Assembly: GCA_903813345.2 (NCBI GenBank)
Contig: CAIIXF020000003.1
Coordinates: 30,269,248 to 30,333,247, forward strand
Length of the DNA: 64,000 bases
Origin: Owenia fusiformis
Lineage: Eukaryota > Annelida > Polychaeta > Sabellida > Oweniidae
Direction of reading: 5' to 3'
Below, one piece after another: positions 56,401 to 64,000 of the stretch. The number at the start of each line of letters is the position of its first letter. The first letter of the stretch is position 1. The notes under the pieces were generated by a model that saw nothing but the letters and a program-made list of their open reading frames with translations, did not search any database and was not told the origin of the DNA. The translations under genes and the position numbers were made by a program.

Positions 56401-59400
56401 CCACTCTAGCCTCTTACTATTCTATATGGTGCAGCATTTTATGCAAATAGCATTTTGAATATCTGATATAGAGCATTTGTTGCCTTTAATTGGAGTTTGA
56501 AGGGGAGCAAATGATAATTACTTACAAGCACAAAATATTATATTTAACAACATCATTGTAGTCTAATGAGATAGATTTAAGACGTTTCTCAATATAAAGA
56601 GTTAAGATAGATTTGAGCTCTTTAAAAGGGTAGCACAAGGCCCTTTCATATAAAAAGCCATTTGTTAATATACAGATTCAAGCGTACATTTATCTCTTGT
56701 ACATTTATCATACACATGTACATTTATCATACATTTATCCTTCTCCACATGTGTTCCTAATGATACTATTTTTTGTAGTTTTTTCCAGGTGCTAAGAATA
56801 TTATTCTTGGTAATAAATGTAGCATAAATACAAACCTGTTGCATCTAGGACTGCTTTGCAAAATATTAGATCTTTCAGGTTATTTTGTTATTTCATGCCA
56901 TCAGTTGATGTATTGATTGTTTATTTTTAATATTCCAAAATATTAGATCTTTCAGGTTATTTTGTTATTTCATGCCATCGGTTGATGTAGAGATTGTTTA
57001 CTTTTAATATTTCAAAATATTAGATCTTTCAGGTTATTTTGTTATTTCATGCCATCAGTTGATGTATTGATTGTTTACTTTTAATATTTCAAAATATTAG
57101 ATCTTTCAGGTTATTTTGTTATTTCATGCCATGATGTATAGATTGTTTATTTTTAATATTCCAAAATAAAATCTCCAACATATAGTCTGCACCAAAATAT
57201 ACCAGATTTTTCAATAAACAATACCAGAGAAATATTGATAAACAATACCAGAGAAATACCAGAGAAATATTGATACATTATAGTACTTTATTCTAATGGA
57301 AGGGATTTCCAATGTATGTGTGCATCTTTCACATGCAATGTTCTCCAATGCACATGCGATGTATTCTCATCCAATCACAGAATAGGAAACACGACAGTGA
57401 GATAACAAACTAAAATTTCTAAAAAATTGTCGGTTCTCAAACTGCTAAATATCAATTCTTAAATTGCATCATACAGTCTAGCACTAAGAATTGAGCTGAG
57501 GCCTGTATCTAGAGTCTTAAAATTCTACTGAGGTGCAAACAACTCATGCTTCAGTAGTTTGAACAAATGGGGCGTATGTTGGGAATCAAACAGGGGTGGG
57601 GGAGGTTTATCTTCATGGTAAATTTTTTTTCTTTAAAAACAGGTTCTGTTAAAGATCCTATCTTTACAGAAATAAGGCCAACCAAAATGGCCTGACTTCA
57701 TGGAAATCTTCGAGCATTTGTGAGAAAAAAAATCTTGACTACGGCATGGCCTGTGATTTACCCATTCTATCTATAAGGGGAAATCTACTAGTGGTTGGAA
57801 GACTGACTCGTGTACTCGAGTTTTACTCGCATTTGTCCTAAAAATCAATTGATCGAGTTGAAAACTTGAACTCGCGATTTGAAATTTTTACCAAAAAATA
57901 TTTTTCACTCGTTTTCACCTTTCCTTGACTCGCGATTCGTCTCTCCTATTCGCAATTTCCATGCTTATAGTTGTAATGTTCTGCTTAATCTGTATAGAAT
58001 ACAACTTATTTTCTATTTAATGCCATGTGCGGAAGACAAACATACTCGGATTTTATTCTGCGTTCGTTATTTTTATGCAAAAGTTTCATTTCCGGTTTGA
58101 TGCATTCTGGGAATATCCAACAGCCGGGAATTTTAAAATATTTGTCTACCGCGGTGCATCCTGGAACTTTCTGGATGACGAAGTTTGTTTTCACTATTTA
58201 TTCGGTAAGTTTTACTATCTATAGGGGACTAGGGGTGAACTTCAACGATCTATAGGGATGGATGTGCAATAAAAAGTATAGAGGCACTTGAAAGACTTGA
58301 TCAAATTGATGAATTCTTCCGCTACTTGGGAAACTGGAACCGGAAGTAACTCAACTAAGTCAAATCGCGATTATAATCGTGGTTTTTCATGGCCCACTCG
58401 AGTGGAGATTTTCAGGCGAGTCCGACCATTAAAATCTACTGAGATTTAGATACATTCTCCAATATTTATGAGACCATAATGGGCACCTAGCCGTAGACCC
58501 ATATTTTACATGTTATGAAATAAGAGGGTTTAGCTTGATCAGTAGAATTTAGTTTTGAATTGTAAATGTCAGTGAACCTTTATAAATATTTCATGATTTC
58601 ATGACACATTGTCATGTTCAACAAACCAATCTAATGTTTTATATCCCAGTCAAAATTGAAACATGGTCTAATGCACCTTGCTTGCTAGAAAATCTCAAGG
58701 AGGCCTGTGTTATAGGAAATATACTAGGAGTGAAATTCAAGAAACATAATAACAGAAATTAAAAAAAACATATAACACTGTATTGATGATAAATTGAAAT
58801 TCTTTAATTAAATTTGTTAAGGTTCTATACAAAGGCCTTATTGGTTAATGTTACAGAGATAGGGTTTTTACATGATTTTAGATGTTGCATGAAATAGTCA
58901 TGTTTGTCTGTTTAAAGATTCATAGATCATGCACATCTTACATTTACAACAACAACAAAGGGCAATACTCTGAAGAAAGAAAAGAAGAAAGTAAAATAAC
59001 ACCTAACAGACAATTTGAAGCCTGCAGGAATAATCCAGAACTTGTAAATTCTGAATCACAATCAACCCACAAACATCCTGAAATTGATCATTAATTTGAT
59101 CAAAAGTCGAATTAAACTAAAGCTAAACCAAAAAGAAGGCCTCAAAAGATTAAATACATCAAGGATACCTTGTTAAAAGTTGAAAGTAGAATCTCAAATG
59201 AAAATTGATCAAGACCCAAGTCATATCTATAAAACAAGGTAAAGCTCATAATCAAATCAATTTGTGATAAAAATACATAGAGGTATATTACATATTTCTT
59301 CTGGGTCCTAATCCACCCACTCAGTACAAGATCTTCCTCAAAGCTCTGTAAAAGTGCATTTTCAGAACTCTTAAGATCACAAGTGTTCAAGATTTGCCTA

Positions 59401-61655
59401 ATATAACTACAATTAAGCAATAACTGTAATTAATAGAATATCAACTCTAGAGACATTATTCAGTAACAAACAGGACATACTAAAATGTCACTAACTCATT
59501 GCGCCACAAGTGTGACCATTTGTTACATAAGTGTAACCATTTTTATATGTACAAATGCCAATTATTGAACATGGGTGACAAGAAATTATGGCTTTAACAA
59601 TTTGTCCCACTATTTAATCGTGACTTAAAAACAACATAATAAACAAGTCTGTTACAGAAGAAATGAATCTCTCCCTACAGAAGATGAATTTCTATTTATT
59701 GAAAGGTGACGGTGGCATAGTGTCAACTTGGGAAATCTCAGTTGAATTTGTTAGATCAATTGCGTTATCGTGAAATTAAGGACCCTTAAAGTTGGTGTGA
59801 GATAAACATAGTTAAATAGCACAAAAACCAATGAAAAAACATCTGACCGTCCTTCTTGTTTCCAATTCAATCAATGTTGACTTTAATAGAGAATAGATGC
59901 CTCTATTGTGTGATTATAAAACATTATATACTTCATGAGGACACAGCTCTTATCAATTGAGAAGGTTAATCTCAAGTTTACAATGTGGAAGGAAATGAGA
60001 GTCCGATCAATAGAACTTAAGTAAAAATAACCTAAAGTGAAAACACTTCTGAAATCCTAATTCATCAATATAAAACAAAGCAATTACAAGGTTATGAGGC
60101 TACAGCTATGATTAGTAATAAAGGTATGCATAGTTGTAGACGAGCTCACCTCAAATTTCTTTGGAAGCCTTATTTCTCCACATATCAACCTATTTCTTTA
60201 TGAAAAGTTACAGTTTAGTGATACCATAATAGTTACACAAGTTGACAAAAATATTGATTGTTTTACATTTTGATGACTGTAAAATGTTCAGTATTTTCAT
60301 GATCTTTCCATATTTTTTTCTTATTTTTTGTTCTAGTGTTTGAATATCTAATTATATATTCCAATATTTAAAATCCATTATTAAATAATGCCAATACATC
60401 AATCTGGGAGGATAAAACTTCAGATATCAATTTAAGTTTTAAGGATGTTAATCTTGAAGCTTGCCTCATTCTGGACTTAACAAATGTAGCATGAGACAGA
60501 AAGATCCGTTCAAGTTCAATTTATGTGTTTTTAAAAACTGGAAAATAACAACTTCAGTTGAGATCTCACAAGCAGACTTATTGCCTACTTATGACTTATA
60601 TTTATGAAACTGCTTATTAAGAAAATTATTGAATTATAACTGAGGTATTTTACTCTTTTTCACCTTTATTTATATAGGATGCAAACGACGAAAGATATAA
60701 AGAGCAAAATATTTCAAATATATTTCAATTATGTTCATCACAATAAATTATAAGTCAGCTATAAGTCAGCTTCTAATTGTTCGCTCATTTGTTTCCTTAA
60801 TTGTTTCATTGTATGCATGTTATATAATGTATATATACTAACATATGTGAACTATAATTTCTTTCTATTTAATGCTTACTAATAGAAGAATGGACAATGC
60901 TTGATCCAAAATGGGCCAGTTAAGGTAGGCTTCATATGAACATGTATAAGTGGTGACATATTGTTATAGTCTCTGACTTTTTTGTTTCCTCTGTAACAAA
61001 TGGTAGGTTGTGACATTTTGCATATTAAAATGCCTTGTTAGTGTCCTGTTATGGACTGGTATCCATTTATCAGTATGAACAATAAAATTTTTTAAAAATC
61101 AACAATCTTCACTGATGAAATCATCATCTACCCACTCCCGTCAACAAAATTATCTTTAGCTCTTGATTGATTGGACACCTTCCCAAATCTTGATACACTG
61201 TTGTTTTAAACTGATGAATCTGTAGCACTTTGTAGTTCGTAGAAGAATATGATCATTTGATTTATAAACAATAGTTTATAAACAAATGTTGCTTCTTTTG
61301 TATGTCAATGCTTTAACATTTATTTTATCATTGCTTTGATTCTATGATTTATTAACAATATCCAAGCCTAGTGAAAAACCAAAAATAGATTTTTTTTTTT
61401 TACTTTCAGTTCCAAGTCACTCCTGTCACATTCGAGGATGACGTTTCAATCAACGTCTTGGAAAATAACAACGATGAATCAGTGGGACGATCACGCCATC
61501 TATCAAGTGACGATGATGATGATGAGCCAGGATACTGTAACTCAAACCACCTTCAGATTCCGAGCAGGATGTATCGAACCTCCGAATCAGATAGTTCCCA
61601 AGGGGACACCCTCACTCAGACGAGTATTACAAAATTACTGGCTTCAAAGTTTAAG
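44410..61655 (+). CDS. N-terminal part of unidentified gene, SLC12-like RFxV motif
   Basis: Two exons (44410-44493 and 61410-61655, both phase 0) give 110 residues. Exon 1 starts MASKKVDDSDSSKENG and ends PKRIR; exon 2 starts FQVTPVTFEDDVSINV, continues through an acidic run (SSDDDDDEPG) and a Ser/Thr-rich part, and ends SITKLLASKFK at a strong donor. Splicing builds RFQV, an RFx[V/I] motif as used for SPAK/OSR1 kinase docking at the N-termini of SLC12 cation-chloride cotransporters, whose tails are likewise acidic and Ser/Thr-rich. The transporter core would lie beyond 64,000. Linking the two exons across ~17 kb is inference from phase, strand and motif. They could belong to different genes. 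Confidence 0.45.
45236..45905 (+). repeat. Degenerate ~35-bp tandem array (AAAGGCCTCTAGAGAT)
   Basis: About 18 units built on (t)aaaccaaagggcctctagag followed by atcattattta or atattttaa, with higher-order blocks containing aaggcctgatgaaattgt. Contains many StuI- and XbaI-like palindromes; non-coding. Confidence 0.85.
46233..47942. mobile_element. 1.7-kb DNA transposon with CCTGTTACAC termini
   Basis: The left end CCTGTTACACTGCTGG is inverted at the right end (CCTGTTACACAGGCC). Similarity extends through subterminal modules (taacgaagc, aatgcttagttg, gcgc(g/a)tgcgca) to about 150 bp inside. The right arm is expanded by internal duplications of tgttacactggcc and cttcgttacgaag. The 91-codon ORF at 47356-47631 has no recognised domain, and I see no transposase. 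Superfamily not assigned. Confidence 0.75.
48855..48912. repeat. Imperfect palindrome around CATACGACGTCGTATG
   Basis: A 16-bp perfect palindrome within a longer imperfect inverted repeat (accatagcatac / gtatgcgatggt). Confidence 0.6.
49045..49176. repeat. Fold-back repeat with ~55-bp arms
   Basis: atcctatgatttactcgtga..gatatctgcac is inverted as gtgcagatatc..tcataaatcataggat. The loop contains ctcgctacgctcgctcg. Arms about 85% identical. Confidence 0.85.
50361..50382 (+). promoter_or_regulatory. Run of AGGTCA half-sites
   Basis: AGGTCAAGGTCAAGGTCACC contains two TCAAGGTCA elements, the type bound by monomeric nuclear receptors (ERR/FTZ-F1). Similar tracts are common repeats in invertebrate genomes, so function is doubtful. 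Confidence 0.25.
52195..52347. repeat. Small inverted-repeat element
   Basis: TAAAGTGCCATTTCAGT is inverted as ACTGAAATGGCACTTTA about 120 bp later. MITE-like, non-coding. Confidence 0.6.
52925..53079 (-). CDS. LEG1: LEG1 exon 4 (C-terminus)
   Basis: Acceptor ctctctccag, phase 1, ending at TAA (52927-52925). It encodes GGSIVSTWNAVMCSEATRKI through LLWTRITRGC. Confidence 0.85.
52925..55206 (-). CDS. LEG1: LEG1-like secreted protein, four exons
   Basis: Four minus-strand exons (55206-55166, 54930-54120, 53841-53715, 53079-52925) join in phase through GT/AG introns to 377 residues. The N-terminus MKSKLFIFWIPLTCLTGISL is a signal peptide. The body carries LEG1-family (former DUF781) signatures: YINPWNYLDRQGMY, LIWGLPLQHGWQ, TGRL, CVSPKSWWASMNYYLSVLPF, LAAMDAGY. 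LEG1 is a secreted glycoprotein of unclear biochemistry, needed for liver expansion in zebrafish and made in mammalian secretory tissues; several N-x-S/T sites are present. It is slightly longer than the human protein (about 330). It lies antisense inside a large intron of the + strand gene. Confidence 0.9.
53211..53360. repeat. Hairpin flanked by a 15-bp direct repeat
   Basis: AAGGTTACTTGTATT occurs at 53212-53226 and 53346-53360. Between them tttatatccataactgtt..actgtta is inverted as aacagtaacagttgtggatataaa, with (ttactg)n in the left arm. This looks like a short insertion with a target duplication. Confidence 0.6.
53715..53841 (-). CDS. LEG1: LEG1 exon 3
   Basis: Acceptor tgattacag, donor TCAG|GTAAGAT, phase 0 to 1. 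It encodes ELGLPKRILWETDAAPNIQD and then LYVLDLLLYWDNLS, matching the family's P-R-I-L...D-x-A-P segment. Confidence 0.85.
54120..54930 (-). CDS. LEG1: LEG1 exon 2 (main body)
   Basis: Acceptor tgatttccag, donor CAG|GTATAAT, phase 2 to 0, 270 codons. It carries nearly all family motifs. The frame stays open upstream to an ATG at 54995, but that part is intron. Confidence 0.9.
55166..55206 (-). CDS. LEG1: LEG1 exon 1 (signal peptide)
   Basis: ATG at 55206-55204 and donor TTG|GTAAGTG. Thirteen codons plus two bases encode the start of a hydrophobic signal peptide. The split codon TG|T (Cys) restores the frame into exon 2. Confidence 0.75.
55251..55283 (-). promoter_or_regulatory. Candidate LEG1 promoter (TATA-like, GATA sites)
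   Basis: On the minus strand a TATTTAA (55265-55259) lies about 55 nt before the ATG. Two GATA-type sites flank it: GTGATAAG at 55258-55251 and CTTATCAA at 55283-55276. Such sites are typical of gut/liver secretory genes. Inferred. Confidence 0.35.
56859..57168 (+). repeat. ~77-bp tandem repeat, four copies
   Basis: The unit begins caaaatattagatctttcag, contains tttcatgccatcagttgatg and ends tttttaatatt(c/t). Three full copies and one with a short internal deletion. Confidence 0.9.
60943..61045 (+). repeat. Dispersed repeat, copy 4
   Basis: Contains tataagtggtgacatattgt and tatagtctctgactttttt, then ctgtaacaaatggtaggttg, tgacattttgcatattaaaa and tgccttg. Confidence 0.7.
61410..61655 (+). 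CDS. Second coding exon, 82 codons
   Basis: A long T-run and tactttcag acceptor; donor AAG|GTAAGTT; open in phase 0 throughout. Codon use and GC content differ clearly from the flanking intron. It encodes FQVTPVTFEDDVSINVLENN, then acidic and Ser-rich sequence with no transmembrane segment. Confidence 0.75.
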
Positions 61656-61759
61656 GTAAGTTTCCTCTAAATGGGGAATTGTTGAAAAACGTTCACAAAA
61701 TACAAAATCGTAAAATTCATCGAAGGATGATTGTATTGTGTTACATCAAGGGATGATCA

Positions 61760-62890
61760 TGTATAACAAGATGACCATGCACCATGTATAATAAGATGAC
61801 CATTGACAATGCACCATGTTTTACAAAATATCCATGCACCAGATATTACAAGATGACCATGCACCATGTATAACAAGATGACCATTGACAATGCACCATG
61901 TTTTACAAAATATCCATGCACCATGTATTACAAGATGACCATGCACCATGTACCATGTTTTACAAGATGACCATTGACCATACACCATGTTTTACAAAAT
62001 GTCCATGCACCATGCATTACAAGATGACCATGCACCATGTATAATAAGATGACCATTGACAATGCACCATGTTTTACAAAATATCCATGTACCAGATATT
62101 ACAAGATGACCATGCACCATGTATAACAAGATGACCATTGACAATGCACCATGTTTTACAAAATGTCCATGCACCATGCATTACAAGATGACCATGCACC
62201 ATGTATAATAAGATGACCATTGACAATGCACCATGTTTTACAAAATATCCATGTACCAGATATTACAAGATGACCATGCACCATGTATAACAAGATGACC
62301 ATTGACCATACACCATGTTTTACAAAATGTCCATGCACCATGCATTACAAGATGACCATGCACCATGTATAATAAGATGACCATTGACAATGCACCATGT
62401 TTTACAAAATATCCATGTACCAGATATTACAAGATGACCATGCACCATGTATAACAAGATGACCATTGACAATGCACCATGTTTTACAAAATATCCATGC
62501 ACCATGTATTACAAGATGACCATGCACCATGTACCATGTTTTACAAGATGACCATTGACCATACACCATGTTTTATAAAATGTCCATGTACCATGCATTA
62601 TAAGATGACCATGCACCATGTACCATGTTTTACAAGATGACCATTGACCATACACCATGTTTTACAAAATGTCCATGCACCATGCATTACAAGATCACCA
62701 TGTACCATGTTTTACAAGATGACCATTGACCATACACCATGTTTTACAAAATGTCCATGCACCATGCATTACAAGATGACCATGCACCATGTACCATGTT
62801 TTACAAGATGACCATTGACCACACACCATGTTTTACAAAATGTCCATGCACCATGCATTATAAGATGACCATGCAATGTGATATCACAAG
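61760..62890 (+). repeat. Minisatellite with 164-bp higher-order repeat
   Basis: Built from ~25-33-bp units on caccatgt(a/t)ttacaagatg plus accat. In 61800-62510 units are organised into 164-bp blocks (tacaaaatgtccatgcacc, acaagatgaccatg, gtataataagatg, gacaatgcacc). Later copies are simpler. The minus-strand ORFs it generates are artefacts. Confidence 0.9.
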
Positions 62891-64000
62891 ATGACCATGT
62901 ACCAAAATGATCGTGCACCAGGATAAACGTTCAACATTACAACATAATATGATTAATCCATTCAATGTTGACAAAGCTAATAATAGCCATCGTGTGATGG
63001 TCATTGCCCTGGGACATTTCCCAAAATGACAATCCATTACATTATGACATTACAGGACCATGTTGCATTAAATTACAGAATGACAATGAAAGTAGCCAAT
63101 TACCTAATTACTTCTGTTCCTTTGAACCAGGTTAATCCCATGCTAATAGGTACAGCTAATCTTCTAGATACAGGACCTATAAATCATGTCAAATAATAGT
63201 CAGGTCAAGATCACCTTGATTAATTCAGTCTCAAAGCAAGCTAATCAATGGTATTCAAGGAGAGGACATCCGTGTTTATATAAATTGATTTCCTGGTCGA
63301 TACTCTTAAATCTAATTTCAAATTATATAAGATACAATACAAAGACATAAACTAAGAAGAATTAGGAGGAAAAATAAGGATTGCATCCAACTTGCATGAA
63401 ATCATCTAACTATAAGATGGACTTAGTTTGAAATAAATGTCACGGGAATTTAATTATCTGAGCAGTAAAGCTGAGGGATGGAGTATTGGTACATATTTGA
63501 TTCTATAGAATAGGGGAATTCATATTGAAATGTTCTTTTCCCAAAATGATTCCTGAAAGCTTCTTGTACATGTACTACATCACCAATTAAGTATGCATTT
63601 GGGAATGTTATGATTGAAATATATAAAGTGTCAGTATGGTCCCCGTTCTTGATCTGGCTGATTTCATGGTAGAGCTAATTATATCTGATCATCTGCATGA
63701 TACAGCCTCGGTGGTTCAGCACCATTACTTATCATACAGTAGCTAGAAAGATTCATCTTTTAATACTATAAGTTCTCTTTTATTCTGACATTGATGCCGT
63801 TTTCCCTTAAATCTCCATTGAAAGTATTGTTAAAGGATTGAACTGTACTGGATTACAAAAAATCAATTTTGAAAGAACAAAGACTCTTTTAGCTTATCAA
63901 TTTCAGGGGTGTCCCCTTTAATTAACCGAATTGATCCAATGTCAATTTTATACAAGAATCAAGGCCACAATAATTTTAATATACATCATTAATCTTAGCC
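62891..64000 (+). other. Intron sequence, nothing recognised
   Basis: AT-rich DNA after the minisatellite with no exon-like open frame. The third exon of the + strand gene is not in the window. Confidence 0.5.

Larger units (their letters stand above)
55284..61409. other. Large intron, distal part
   Basis: No coding exon recognised. Contents: 77-bp tandem array (56859-57168), a CpG-bearing stretch with repeated actcgcg/actcgag words (57800-58440), and dispersed repeat copy 4. Short ORFs here lack domain features. Confidence 0.55.

Noticed and set aside
61992-62505. Three 61-codon minus-strand ORFs spaced by 164 bp
   Set aside because: Produced by the 164-bp minisatellite block; composition is that of the repeat.

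Overview
The window is nuclear DNA from a multicellular animal, very probably a marine invertebrate and perhaps a lophotrochozoan; the phylum is my inference. The evidence is: AT-rich sequence, genes split by canonical GT/AG introns, animal-specific genes (anillin, TRIM71/LIN-41, LEG1), a decayed invertebrate-type non-LTR reverse transcriptase, and many small inverted-repeat elements, minisatellites and dispersed repeats. Most of the 64 kb is intron or intergenic repeat. I assigned about 7.9 kb as protein-coding exon.

Region 1 (about 1-27,300, + strand) is anillin (ANLN), the actomyosin/septin scaffold of the cytokinetic ring. I placed 19 coding exons between 1984 and 26096. All are joined by GT/AG introns with matching codon phase, and they encode about 1,395 residues; only the short first exon with the start ATG is missing. 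The striking feature is that three splice junctions of this gene lie inside tandem duplications. The acceptor of exon 2 sits in about 7 x 53 bp, the donor of exon 3 in 5 x 27 bp, and exon 16 with its acceptor in 12 x 112 bp. A 1.96-kb terminal-inverted-repeat element in intron 3 carries its own small spliced zinc-finger gene on the opposite strand.

Region 2 (about 31,000 to at least 34,100, + strand) is an uninterrupted 758-codon TRIM71/lin-41 gene (RING, two B-boxes, coiled coil, filamin, six NHL repeats). Its 3' flank has two miR-125/lin-4 seed matches and one let-7 8-mer, and the putative 5' leader has two more let-7 8-mers. This looks like the ancient heterochronic circuit, with an unusual 5' component. 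About 10.8 kb of repeat-bearing DNA follows, including a 614-bp fold-back element, a 24-bp minisatellite and small hairpins.

Region 3 (44,410-64,000, + strand) starts another gene. Exon 1 is at 44410-44493 and exon 2 at 61410-61655, and the rest lies beyond the window. Splicing them creates an RFxV motif (RIR|FQV) in an acidic, Ser-rich N-terminus, which hints at an SLC12-type cation-chloride cotransporter; this is tentative. Its ~17-kb intron contains, on the opposite strand, a complete four-exon LEG1-like secreted-protein gene (52925-55206), and also a 1.7-kb inverted-repeat transposon and several tandem arrays.

No tRNA, rRNA or CRISPR array was recognised. All splice models come from reading the sequence and have no transcript support here.
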